64,000 bases of DNA from Taudactylus pleione (taxonomy: Eukaryota > Chordata > Amphibia > Anura > Myobatrachidae). The translations under genes were made by a program, and so were the position numbers. How positions within the stretch are numbered: position 1 is the first letter of the stretch; every line of letters begins with the position of its first letter. Positions 22,179 to 32,221 of this stretch are shown one piece after another. The stretch covers positions 310,001-374,000 of the forward strand of contig JAUIMM010002558.1 of the NCBI GenBank assembly GCA_031769625.1, in the 5' to 3' direction. The notes below the pieces were generated by a model, which did not search any database, was not told the DNA's origin, and saw nothing but the letters and a program-made list of their open reading frames with translations.

Positions 22179-25100
22179 ATGGATCCTCATCCTATACGAT
22201 GTGCCACGATTAATGTGGCTTCCGTGTTGTCCGAAGGTGCTCGTATGATGGCCTTTGATTTTTTCAATACGATTGATGTTGATGTTTTATTTTTGCAAGA
22301 GACTAGGATTAGTAAATTGGATATCCTCCACAAGGCGAAGCAGGAGTGGAGGAGGGGTCCTTCTTACTGGTCTCTTGCGGCCGAGCCATACGGTGGGGTG
22401 GCAGTCCTTTTTTCTGATATGGTAACTGTGCACAAGGTTATTGAATTGCAAGCAGGTAGATGTATGATTTTGGATGTCAACATAAAGGGACAAGATGTGA
22501 GATTAATTAATGTGTATGGGCCACAGACACCAGGTGATAGGAAAAGTCTCTTTATGGAGATAAAACCTTTTCTTTTTACAGCCCAGCAGGTCGTCTTTGG
22601 TGGTGATTTTAATACCGTTGTTAGGCCAAAAGACAGGGGAGGCTCAAGGAGACCCCTGGGCTATGATTCCAATTTTTTAGTTAGCATGGTTAGACAGGCT
22701 GGTTTGGTGGATGTGCATATTCGTCACTCCCCAGACCTCACGGGTTTCACCTACTTTAGTGGTAGTCGTAGGTCTAGGATAGATAGGTTTTTTGTTAAGG
22801 AGACTTCCAAGACTTCATCCCTTGGGGTGAGGTTGGTGGAATTTTCCGATCACGGTTTGCTCTCAGTAACTTTGAATGCTTCAGAAACCCCTCAGAAGGG
22901 GCGGGGTCTGTGGCGTTTGAACTCTGAACTCCTGGAAGAAGAGAGAGTTAGGCAGTCCTTCAGGGTCTTCTTTCAATCTCAGGAGACACTTCTGGAGGCT
23001 GGTTGGAGTAGGTCTGAGTGGTGGGAGGTGATTAAAAAGAGAACCTGCAAATTTTTCCGTGGCCTTATAGCTAGGAAAAACTTGATAAAGCAAAATATCT
23101 ACCGTAATCTGAGAAGGAAATTGGATTTCCTGATCTCTGAGGAGGGAGATGATGGGGAAATCTCCCGAGTGAAGGCTCAGATGAAAGAGTTCCAATATAA
23201 CCGATTGGCATCCTTGGTTTTGGAAAGGGATTATGGTATGTACCACTCGCCTGATCCCTACCAGAGCTGTAGGAGGTCAGTCGACGCCAAACATGTCAGA
23301 GGACTGGTGGACGGACAGGGTGTTCTTCGTACTGACAAGGAAGGCATTCTGGATGTTATTGTGTCCTACTATTCTGATCTTCTGTCTGAGCAGCCACTCA
23401 TCAGGGAGAGGATGGAGGAATTTCTGAGGGGAACCCCTGGTCTGAGTTCTCAGGGTGCCTCTCTTGACTCCTTGGCAAGTGATATAACCGCAGAGGAAGT
23501 TAGGAAGGCGATAATGGGTTTAAATCCCAAGAAATCACCAGGACCAGATGGTTTAACATCTGAATTTTATAAGACCTTTGCTGACCTCCTGATTCCCCGC
23601 CTTGTGGAAGTTTTTAATGAGAGCCTGGATGAGGGAGTCCTCCCTCCTTCCATGAGGTTATCTGCGCTTATTTTGCTGTCCAAAGGGAAGGACTCGTCTC
23701 GTATTGAGAACTGGCGCCCCATAGCCCTTCTCAATACAGACAGGAAGATTTTGGCAAAGGTACTGTTTAACAGGCTTTCAGTGTTTTCTGAGCTGTTGCT
23801 TTCTCCTTCTCAGCACTGTACGGTGAAGGGTCGTAGCACTTTTAGTGCTGTCCTTGGTGTCCGGGAGGCCATTGAGCGGTGCAGGGCTGAGAAGTGGGGA
23901 AAGTACTTACTGGCATTGGATCAGTCAAAAGCTTTTGACCGAGTGAATCATGAGTACCTTTGGGCTCTACTGAGATGGTATGGTCTTCCAGAGAGGGTGG
24001 TTAATTGGTTACAGACGATCTATCGTATGGCTGAAAGCTTTCCACTGGTAAACGGTTGGGTGGGCCCTACCTTTGGTGTAGGCTCGGGTGTTCGTCAGGG
24101 GTGTCCCCTGAGCCCCCTCCTGTATGTCTTTGCAATCGATCCCTTCGTTAGGAGGGTAGAGTGTGGGACTGTAGGGGGGGTGCAGCTGAGTCCGGAGTTT
24201 GCATTGAGGGTGGTGGCTTACGCAGATGATGTCACGGTGGTTCTGTCCTCGCAGGCAGAGGCCCGTGGCATAGAACACCTCATTTGCGAGTACTCTGAGG
24301 CTTCGTGCTCCAGAGTAAACCGAGAAAAGTGTGATGTTTTCTGGATGGGGGAGGAGGGGGAGCCTTTTCCTCTTCCGGACAGCTTCCCTCAGGTCAACGA
24401 TCAGATTAAAATTCTTGGTATCAAATTTGATCATGGAGATTATGCCTCCCTAAATTGGGTTAACAAGCTGGAGGATGCTACCAAGAAGGTAGAGAGTTGG
24501 AAAAGATGGAAATTGTCTTTGAGGGAAAGGGTTGACTTGTGCAAAACTTACCTGATCCCGATTTTTTTGTATGTCAGTTACGTGTGCTTTTTGCCACAAT
24601 CTTTGTGGTCCAGATTGAATTCCTTGTTCTTCCTCTTGTTGTGGAAGAACAGGATCAATATAGTGAAGAGGGGTATCACCTACAGACCGAGGAAAGATGG
24701 GGGTTTGAACATGGTAAACCCAGTGATCTTTTTTGTTACAGCTTTTTTAAAGCTTAACATTGGGAGCATGTTTTTAGACACTCCTCCTCGGTGGGTAGAG
24801 GGATTTAGACCATGGGTGTTTCCCTTCCTCAGATTCTGGATAGATGGAGGCCAAGTGAGAAGTTTCCGGATTCGTCATGGTTACCTCCCGATCTACGTCA
24901 TCCAGAGCTTGAAGGTGATAAAGCGATATGACGTGGGAGTGGGTGAAGTCAAAAACTTCTCTAGGAGGGAGTTGGAGAGAAGAATTTTGCACACCCACTT
25001 TCATGTTCCGCTGTCACTGAGGGACTGTCCAGGTAATGTCGCTTCGGCTGGATTGGTTTTGTTAAATTCACAAAGGTTACCGCCCAAGTTCAAAGATATT

Positions 25101-25556
25101 GCCTGGCTCACTTTTCATGGGAGGCTTTATGTTGGAGGGAACCTCAGGTGGCGAAGTGCCAGTGAACGTGGCTGCCCACGGGAGGAATGTCCAGGGGTGG
25201 AGGAGACGATGGACCACTTCCTGCTTGAGTGTCCTTTTAATGTAAAGGTTTATGAGGAGGTTTCAAAGGCCATTGGTATCCCGTGCCTTTCGGGTCTTAG
25301 TTACCCTGAGTGGGCTTATGGGGTAGTCAGAAGATACGGTGACTTTAATTTGACCACAATTTTTTTAGTTAGTTTAGCTGTTAGGTATCACACGTGGAAT
25401 GCACGGTGCCAGGTATCTATTCGAAGGAAGGTCCTCCCCTGTGATGTGGTGGTAGGTATGATTATGCAAGAGGTGAAAAAGATGATGGATCTGGATAAGG
25501 GGAGACTGGATGCTGTCAGATGGTCACAGTGGTGGGGCCGTTTGAAACCCCCTTGA
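22179..25556 (+). CDS. LINE ORF2 protein (copy 2): APE endonuclease plus reverse transcriptase, 1125 aa
   Basis: The ATG at 22179 has a strong context (AAC before, G after). Residues 1-235 form an apurinic-type endonuclease: INV near 11-13, QET at 40-42, VYGP at 112-115, GGDFN at 141-145, RSRIDR at 198-203 and SDH at 223-225, all expected catalytic boxes. The reverse transcriptase follows at about 440-760: SPGPDGLTSEFY (453-464), KGR (550-552), motif A LDQSKAFDR (580-588, Asp581), motif B RQGCPLSP (639-646), motif C YADD (681-684), motif D around 715 and motif E KILGIKF (744-750). The C-terminus holds a C-x4-C-x8-H-x4-C motif (Cys999, Cys1004, His1013, Cys1018). The endonuclease should nick the satellite and the RT copy the RNA in place. 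Every catalytic box I can recognise is present, and the frame is unbroken. Confidence 0.96.
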   Translation: MDPHPIRCATINVASVLSEGARMMAFDFFNTIDVDVLFLQETRISKLDILHKAKQEWRRGPSYWSLAAEPYGGVAVLFSDMVTVHKVIELQAGRCMILDVNIKGQDVRLINVYGPQTPGDRKSLFMEIKPFLFTAQQVVFGGDFNTVVRPKDRGGSRRPLGYDSNFLVSMVRQAGLVDVHIRHSPDLTGFTYFSGSRRSRIDRFFVKETSKTSSLGVRLVEFSDHGLLSVTLNASETPQKGRGLWRLNSELLEEERVRQSFRVFFQSQETLLEAGWSRSEWWEVIKKRTCKFFRGLIARKNLIKQNIYRNLRRKLDFLISEEGDDGEISRVKAQMKEFQYNRLASLVLERDYGMYHSPDPYQSCRRSVDAKHVRGLVDGQGVLRTDKEGILDVIVSYYSDLLSEQPLIRERMEEFLRGTPGLSSQGASLDSLASDITAEEVRKAIMGLNPKKSPGPDGLTSEFYKTFADLLIPRLVEVFNESLDEGVLPPSMRLSALILLSKGKDSSRIENWRPIALLNTDRKILAKVLFNRLSVFSELLLSPSQHCTVKGRSTFSAVLGVREAIERCRAEKWGKYLLALDQSKAFDRVNHEYLWALLRWYGLPERVVNWLQTIYRMAESFPLVNGWVGPTFGVGSGVRQGCPLSPLLYVFAIDPFVRRVECGTVGGVQLSPEFALRVVAYADDVTVVLSSQAEARGIEHLICEYSEASCSRVNREKCDVFWMGEEGEPFPLPDSFPQVNDQIKILGIKFDHGDYASLNWVNKLEDATKKVESWKRWKLSLRERVDLCKTYLIPIFLYVSYVCFLPQSLWSRLNSLFFLLLWKNRINIVKRGITYRPRKDGGLNMVNPVIFFVTAFLKLNIGSMFLDTPPRWVEGFRPWVFPFLRFWIDGGQVRSFRIRHGYLPIYVIQSLKVIKRYDVGVGEVKNFSRRELERRILHTHFHVPLSLRDCPGNVASAGLVLLNSQRLPPKFKDIAWLTFHGRLYVGGNLRWRSASERGCPREECPGVEETMDHFLLECPFNVKVYEEVSKAIGIPCLSGLSYPEWAYGVVRRYGDFNLTTIFLVSLAVRYHTWNARCQVSIRRKVLPCDVVVGMIMQEVKKMMDLDKGRLDAVRWSQWWGRLKPP

Positions 25557-26061
25557 GTGGGTGGTTGAAAGTCTCTTCTTGTTCAGCTGGGTTTCTTTTC
25601 TGTCCTTTCACTCCCTGTAGATTTTTTATTCTATTTTTTGGTTTTTGTTGAAAAGGTTTTACATACATCTACCTGAGGTGGTGTGTATTGGTGATGGGTA
25701 GGATTAGATAAGATAGATAGTAGTTAAAGTTTTTTGTATTGTTTTATGGTTTGCTGTGTATATATACATATATAATATATTAAAAAAAAAAAAAAAATAT
25801 ATAGATAGTGGTTAAGGTAGTTGTTGTTCTAAAATCCTTGCTTACTTTTTCTCATAGGAGATAAGTTGTTTATTATTAGGATTGGTAAAGTTTTCTTTTG
25901 GTTATAAGGCATAATATGGAGTAATATTGTGTATCCTTATGTTGATATTTGATTTTGTGTATATATATATTTTATCTATTAATTTATTTATTTTTTATAT
26001 ATGTAATTATTGTATATATATATATATATATCTTTGTTGCAAGTTAAAATAAAGAAGCATA
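25557..26061 (+). other. LINE copy 2 3' UTR
   Basis: These 505 bp follow the ORF2 TGA and hold an internal run of 16 A, ATTTA units and a TA repeat. The end is conserved between copies (GTTGCAAGTTAAAATAAAGAAGCATA, shown here in parts: GTTGCAAGTT then AAAATAAAG then AAGCATA). Such 3' ends are usually what the RT recognises in stringent site-specific LINEs; that role is inference here. Confidence 0.9.
26048..26053 (+). terminator. AATAAA hexamer at the LINE 3' end (copy 2)
   Basis: AATAAA lies 8 nt before the last base of the element. The equivalents are 1849-1854, 39186-39191 and 60247-60252. A polyadenylation signal normally acts 10-30 nt upstream of the cleavage site, so cleavage may occur at or just past the element end, yet no A tail is present in the DNA copies. 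Confidence 0.6.
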
Positions 26062-29000
26062 TTCTGTCACCTCAGCAAATCTTTTTTAAGGTTTACTGAA
26101 AGTTTTAAGCAGAATTTGGGGATTTTTGAAGAAAAAAATTTTTGGCTGATTTTTAAGGTCCGGGGCTTACAGAATTTTTCATACGGGTAAATATATTTCC
26201 GGAGAGTTCTGTGTCAAAATTAAGCACCAAAATCAACTTCTGTCACCGCAGCAAATCTTTTTTAAGGTTTACTGAAAGTTTTAAGCAGAATTTGGGGATT
26301 TTCGAAGAAAAAAATGTTTGCCCGATTTTTAAGGTCCGAGGCTTACAGAATTTTTCATACGGGTAAATATATTTCCGGAGAGTTCTGTGTCAAAATTAAG
26401 CACCAAAATCAACTTCTGTCACCGCAGCAAATCTTTTTTAAGGTTTACTGAAAGTTTTAAGCAGAATTTGGGGATTTTTGAAGAAAAAAATTTTTGGCCG
26501 ATTTTTAAGGTCCGGGGCTTACAGAAATTTTCATACGGGTAAATATATTTCCGGAGAGTTCTGTGTCAAAATTAAGCACCAAAATCAACTTCTGTCACCG
26601 CAGCAAATCTTTTTTAAGGTTTACTGAAAGTTTTAAGCAGAATTTGGGGATTTTTGAAGAAAAAATTTTTTGGCCGATTTTCAAGGTCTGGGGCTTACAG
26701 AATTTTTCATACGGGTAAATATATTTCCGGAGAGTTCTGTGTCAAAATTAAGCACCAAAATCAACTTCTGTCACCGCAGCAAATCTTTTTTAAGGTTTAC
26801 TGAAAGTTTTAGGCAGAATTTGGGGATTTTTGAAGAAAAAAATTTTTGCCCAATTTTTAAGGTCCGGGGCTTACAGAATTTTTCATACGGGTAAATATAT
26901 TTCCGGAGAGTTCTGTGTCAAAATTAAGCACCAAAATCAACTTCTGTCACCGCAGCAAATCTTTTTTAAGGTTTACTGAAAGTTTTAAGCAGAATTTTGG
27001 GATTTTTGAAGAAAAAAGTTTTTCCCCGATTTTTAAGGTCTGGGGCTTACAGAATTTTTCATACGGGTAAATATATTTCCGGAGAGATCTGTGTCAAAAT
27101 TAAGTACCAAAATCAACTTCTGTCACCGCAGCAAATCTTTTTTAAGGTTTACTGAAAGTTTTAAGCAGAATTTGGGGATTTTTGAAGAAAAAAATTTTTG
27201 GCCGATTTTTAAGGTCCGGGGCTTACAGAATTTTTCATACGGGTAAATATATTTCCGGAGAGTTCTGTGTCAAAATTAAGCACCAAAATCAACTTCTGTC
27301 ACCTCAGCAAATCTTTTTTAAGGTTTACTGAAAGTTTTAAGCAGAATTTGGGGATTTTTGAAGAAAAAAATTTTTGGCTAATTTTTAAGGTCCGGGGCTT
27401 ACAGAATTTTTCATACGGGTAAATATATTTCCGGAGAGTTCTGTGTCAAAATTAAGCACCAAAATCAACTTCTGTCACCGCAGCAAATCTTTTTTAAGGT
27501 TTACTGAAAGTTTTAAGCAGAATTTGGGGATTTTCGAAGAAAAAAATGTTTGCCCGATTTTTAAGGTCCGAGGCTTACAGAATTTTTCATACGGGTAAAT
27601 ATATTTCCGGAGAGTTCTGTGTCAAAATTAAGCACCAAAATCAACTTCTGTCACCGCAGCAAATCTTTTTTAAGGTTTACTGAAAGTTTTAAGCAGAATT
27701 TGGGGATTTTTGAAGAAAAAAATTTTTGGCCGATTTTTAAGGTCCGGGGCTTACAGAAATTTTCATACGGGTAAATATATTTCCGGAGAGTTCTGTGTCA
27801 AAATTAAGCACCAAAATCAACTTCTGTCACCGCAGCAAATCTTTTTTAAGGTTTACTGAAAGTTTTAAGCAGAATTTGGGGATTTTTGAAGAAAAAATTT
27901 TTTGGCCGATTTTCAAGGTCTGGGGCTTACAGAATTTTTCATACGGGTAAATATATTTCCGGAGAGTTCTGTGTCAAAATTAAGCACCAAAATCAACTTC
28001 TGTCACCGCAGCAAATCTTTTTTAAGGTTTACTGAAAGTTTTAGGCAGAATTTGGGGATTTTTGAAGAAAAAAATTTTTGCCCGATTTTTAAGGTCCGGG
28101 GCTTACAGAAATTTTCATACGGGTAAATATATTTCCGGAGAGTTCTGTGTCAAAATTAAGCACCAAAATCAACTTCTGTCACCGCAGCAAATCTTTTTTA
28201 AGGTTTACTGAAAGTTTTAAGCAGAATTTGGGGATTTTTGAAGAAAAAATTTTTTGCCCGATTTTTAAGTTCCAGGGCTTACAGAAATTTTCATACGGGT
28301 AAATATATTTCCGGAGAGTTCTGTGTCAAAATTAAGCACCAAAATCAACTTCTGTCACCGCAGCAAATCTTTTTTAAGGTTTACTGAAAGTTTTAAGCAG
28401 AATTTTGGGATTTTCGAAGAAAAAAATTTTTGCCCGATTTTTAAGGTCCGGGGCTTACAGAATTTTTCATACGGGTAAATATATTTCCGGAGAGTTCTGT
28501 GTCAAAATTAAGCACCAAAATCAACTTCTGTCACCGCAGCAAATCTTTTTTAAGGTTTACTGAAAGTTTTAGGCAGAATTTGGGGATTTTTGAAGAAAAA
28601 AATTTTTGCCCGATTTTTAAGGTCCGGGGCTTACAGAAATTTTCATACGGGTAAATATATTTCCGGAGAGTTCTGTGTCAAAATTAAGCACCAAAATCAA
28701 CTTCTGTCACCGCAGCAAATCTTTTTTAAGGTTTACTGAAAGTTTTAAGCAGAATTTGGGGATTTTTGAAGAAAAAATTTTTTGCCCGATTTTTAAGGTC
28801 CGGGGCTTACAGAATTTTTCATACGGGTAAATATATTTCCGGAGAGTTCTGTGTCAAAATTAAGCACCAAAATCAACTTCTGTCACCTCAGCAAATCTTT
28901 TTTAAGGTTTACTGAAAGTTTTAAGCAGAATTTGGGGATTTTTGAAGAAAAAAATTTTTGGCTGATTTTTAAGGTCCGGGGCTTACAGAATTTTTCATAC

Positions 29001-32000
29001 GGCTAAATATATTTCCGGAGAGTTCTGTGTCAAAATTAAGCACCAAAATCAACTTCTGTCACCGCAGCAAATCTTTTTTAAGGTTTACTGAAAGTTTTAA
29101 GCAGAATTTGGGGATTTTTGAAGAAAAAATTTTTTGGCCGATTTTCAAGGTCCGGGGCTTACAGAATTTTTCATACGGGTAAATATATTTCCGGAGAGTT
29201 CTGTGTCAAAATTAAGCACCAAAATCAACTTCTGTCACCGCAGCAAATCTTTTTTAAGGTTTACTGAAAGTTTTAGGCAGAATTTGGGGATATTTGAAGA
29301 AAAAAATTTTTGGCTGATTTTTAAGGTCCGGGGCTTACAGAAATTTTCATACGGGTAAATATATTTCCGGAGAGTTCTGTGTCAAAATTAAGCACCAAAA
29401 TCAACTTCTGTCACCGCAGCAAATCTTTTTTAAGGTTTACTGAAAGTTTTAAGCAGAATTTGGGGATTTTTGAAGAAAAAATTTTTTGGCCGATTTTCAA
29501 GGTCTGGGGCTTACAGAATTTTTCATACGGGTAAATATATTTCCGGAGAGTTCTGTGTCAAAATTAAGCACCAAAATCAACTTCTGTCACCGCAGCAAAT
29601 CTTTTTTAAGGTTTACTGAAAGTTTTAGGCAGAATTTGGGGATTTTTGAAGAAAAAAATTTTTGCCCGATTTTTAAGGTCCGGGGCTTACAGAAATTTTC
29701 ATACGGGTAAATATATTTCCGGAGAGTTCTGTGTCAAAATTAAGCACCAAAATCAACTTCTGTCACCGCAGCAAATCTTTTTTAAGGTTTACTGAAAGTT
29801 TTAAGCAGAATTTGGGGATTTTTGAAGAAAAAATTTTTTGGCCGATTTTCAAGGTCTGGGGCTTACAGAATTTTTCATACGGGTAAATATATTTCCGGAG
29901 AGTTCTGTGTCAAAATTAAGCACCAAAATCAACTTCTGTCACCGCAGCAAATCTTTTTTAAGGTTTACTGAAAGTTTTAGGCAGAATTTGGGGATTTTTG
30001 AAGAAAAAAATTTTTGCCCGATTTTTAAGGTCCGGGGCTTACAGAAATTTTCATACGGGTAAATATATTTCCGGAGAGTTCTGTGTCAAAATTAAGCACC
30101 AAAATCAACTTCTGTCACCGCAGCAAATCTTTTTTAAGGTTTACTGAAAGTTTTAAGCAGAATTTGGGGATTTTTGAAGAAAATAATTTTTAGCCGATTT
30201 TTAAGGTCCGGGGCTTACAGAATTTCTCAAACGGGTAAATATATTTCCGGAGAGTTCTGTGTCAAAATTAAGCACCAAAATCAACTTCTGTCACCGCAGC
30301 AAATCTTTTTTAAGGGTTACTGAAAGTTTTAAGCAGAATTTGGGGATTTTTGAAGAAAAAAATTTTTGGCCGATTTTTAAGGTCCGGGGCTTACAGAATT
30401 TTTCATACGGGTAAATATATTTCCGGAGAGTTCTGTGTCAAAATTAAGCACCAAAATCAACTTCTGTCACCTCAGCAAATCTTTTTTAAGGTTTACTGAA
30501 AGTTTTAAGCAGAATTTGGGGATTTTTGAAGAAAAAAATTTTTGGCTGATTTTTAAGGTCCGGGGCTTACAGAATTTTTCATACGGGTAAATATATTTCC
30601 GGAGAGTTCTGTGTCAAAATTAAGCACCAAAATCAACTTCTGTCACCGCAGCAAATCTTTTTTAAGGTTTACTGAAAGTTTTAAGCAGAATTTTGGGATT
30701 TTTGAAGAAAAAAGTTTTTGCCCGATTTTTAAGGTCTGGGGCTTACAGAATTTTTCATACGGGTAAATATATTTCCGGAGAGTTCTGTGTCAAAATTAAG
30801 CACCAAAATCAACTTCTGTCACCTCAGCAAATCTTTTTTAAGGTTTACTGAAAGTTTTAAGCAGAATTTGGGGATTTTTGAAGAAAAAAATTTTTGGCTG
30901 ATTTTTAAGGTCCGGGGCTTACAGAATTTTTCATACGGGTAAATATATTTCCGGAGAGTTCTGTGTCAAAATTAAGCACCAAAATCAACTTCTGTCACCG
31001 CAGCAAATCTTTTTTAAGGTTTACTGAAAGTTTTAAGCAGAATTTTGGGATTTTTGAAGAAAAAAGTTTTTGCCCGATTTTTAAGGTCTGGGGCTTACAG
31101 AATTTTTCATACGGGTAAATATATTTCCGGAGAGATCTGTGTCAAAATTAAGCACCAAAATCAACTTCTGTCACCGCAGCAAATCTTTTTTAAGGGTTAC
31201 TGAAAGTTTTAAGCAGAATTTGGGGATTTTTGAAGAAAAAAATTTTTGGCCGATTTTTAAGGTCCGGGGCTTACAGAATTTTTCATACGGGTAAATATAT
31301 TTCCGGAGAGTTCTGTGTCAAAATTAAGCACCAAAATCAACTTCTGTCACCTCAGCAAATCTTTTTTAAGGTTTACTGAAAGTTTTAAGCAGAATTTGGG
31401 GATTTTTGAAGAAAAAAATTTTTGGCTGATTTTTAAGGTCCGGGGCTTACAGAATTTTTCATACGGGTAAATATATTTCCGGAGAGTTCTGTGTCAAAAT
31501 TAAGCACCAAAATCAACTTCTGTCACCGCAGCAAATCTTTTTTAAGGTTTACTGAAAGTTTTAAGCAGAATTTTGGGATTTTTGAAGAAAAAAGTTTTTG
31601 CCCGATTTTTAAGGTCTGGGGCTTACAGAATTTTTCATACGGGTAAATATATTTCCGGAGAGATCTGTGTCAAAATTAAGTACCAAAATCAACTTCTGTC
31701 ACCGCAGCAAATCTTTTTTAAGGTTTACTGAAAGTTTTAAGCAGAATTTGGGGATTTTTGAAGAAAAAAATTTTTGGCCGATTTTTAAGGTCCGGGGCTT
31801 ACAGAATTTTTCATACGGGTAAATATATTTCCGGAGAGTTCTGTGTCAAAATTAAGCACCAAAATCAACTTCTGTCACCGCAGCAAATCTTTTTTAAGGT
31901 TTACTGAAAGTTTTAGGCAGAATTTGCGGATTTTTGAAGAAAAAAATTTTTGGCCGATTTTTAAGGTCCGGGGCTTACAGAATTTTTCATATGGGTAAAT

Positions 32001-32069
32001 ATATTTCCGGAGAGTTCTGTGTCAAAATTAAGCACCAAAATCAACTTCTGTCACCGCAGCAAATCTTTT
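26062..32069 (+). repeat. Satellite block 2: 34 monomers of 176 bp plus target-duplication remnant
   Basis: The block is 6,008 bp, which is 34 x 176 plus 24. It opens with the 3' target duplication of copy 2 (26062-26085, ACCTCAG variant) and closes with the 5' target duplication of copy 3. Monomer types are those of block 1. Around 29134-30062 a two-monomer (352-bp) unit occurs three times in a row, the last two apparently identical. From about 30420 to 31650 an alternation of the GGCTGA-type and AAAAAAGTTTTTGCCC-type monomers occurs. No gene is present. Confidence 0.96.
32046..32069 (+). repeat. Target-site duplication, 5' side of LINE copy 3 (24 bp)
   Basis: Matches 39200-39223 on the 3' side without mismatch (TTCTGTCACC...AAATCTTTT, with G at position 11 on both sides). 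Confidence 0.92.
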
Positions 32070-32221
32070 GGGAGAGGAGTGTCCTAGGAGGAGGTGGTGA
32101 GCTGCTGAGACAGGGAGAGGGCTTCCCCAGGCAGGCTGATTCCTCCTGGGGAAGATTTTGCTGCTGATCCTGCTGTTTGTGCTGCTGAGGATTTGCTGTG
32201 GTGCTGCTGCCTTTCAGCACC
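32070..32221 (+). promoter_or_regulatory. LINE copy 3 5' UTR with intact 10-bp hairpin (32122-32154)
   Basis: It is 152 bp, as in copies 2 and 4, with no upstream ATG. The inverted repeat CTTCCCCAGG/CCTGGGGAAG is intact at 32122-32131 and 32145-32154. There are small differences from copy 2 (GATTTTGC for GATATCGC just after the hairpin). Confidence 0.7.

Larger units (their letters stand above)
18955..26061 (+). mobile_element. LINE copy 2: full-length Tx1-like non-LTR retrotransposon, 7,107 bp, both ORFs open
   Basis: This is a complete element: 5' UTR of 152 bp, ORF1, 66-bp spacer, ORF2 and 505-bp 3' UTR. It starts at GGGAGAGGAG after satellite AAATCTTTT and ends at AAGAAGCATA before satellite TTCTGTCACC, with a 24-bp target duplication. 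There are no long terminal repeats and no poly(A) tail. An APE-type endonuclease with a YADD reverse transcriptase in a single ORF2, plus a zinc-knuckle ORF1, places it in the L1 superfamily. Tx1 clade is my best guess; a reverse transcriptase tree would settle it. No lesion is visible in either ORF, so this is the best candidate for a mobile copy in the window. Confidence 0.95.

Noticed and set aside
18955..26061. LTR retrotransposon or endogenous retrovirus because of the zinc-knuckle ORF1
   Set aside because: There are no terminal repeats, protease, RNase H or integrase; the endonuclease is APE-type and the structure is that of a LINE.
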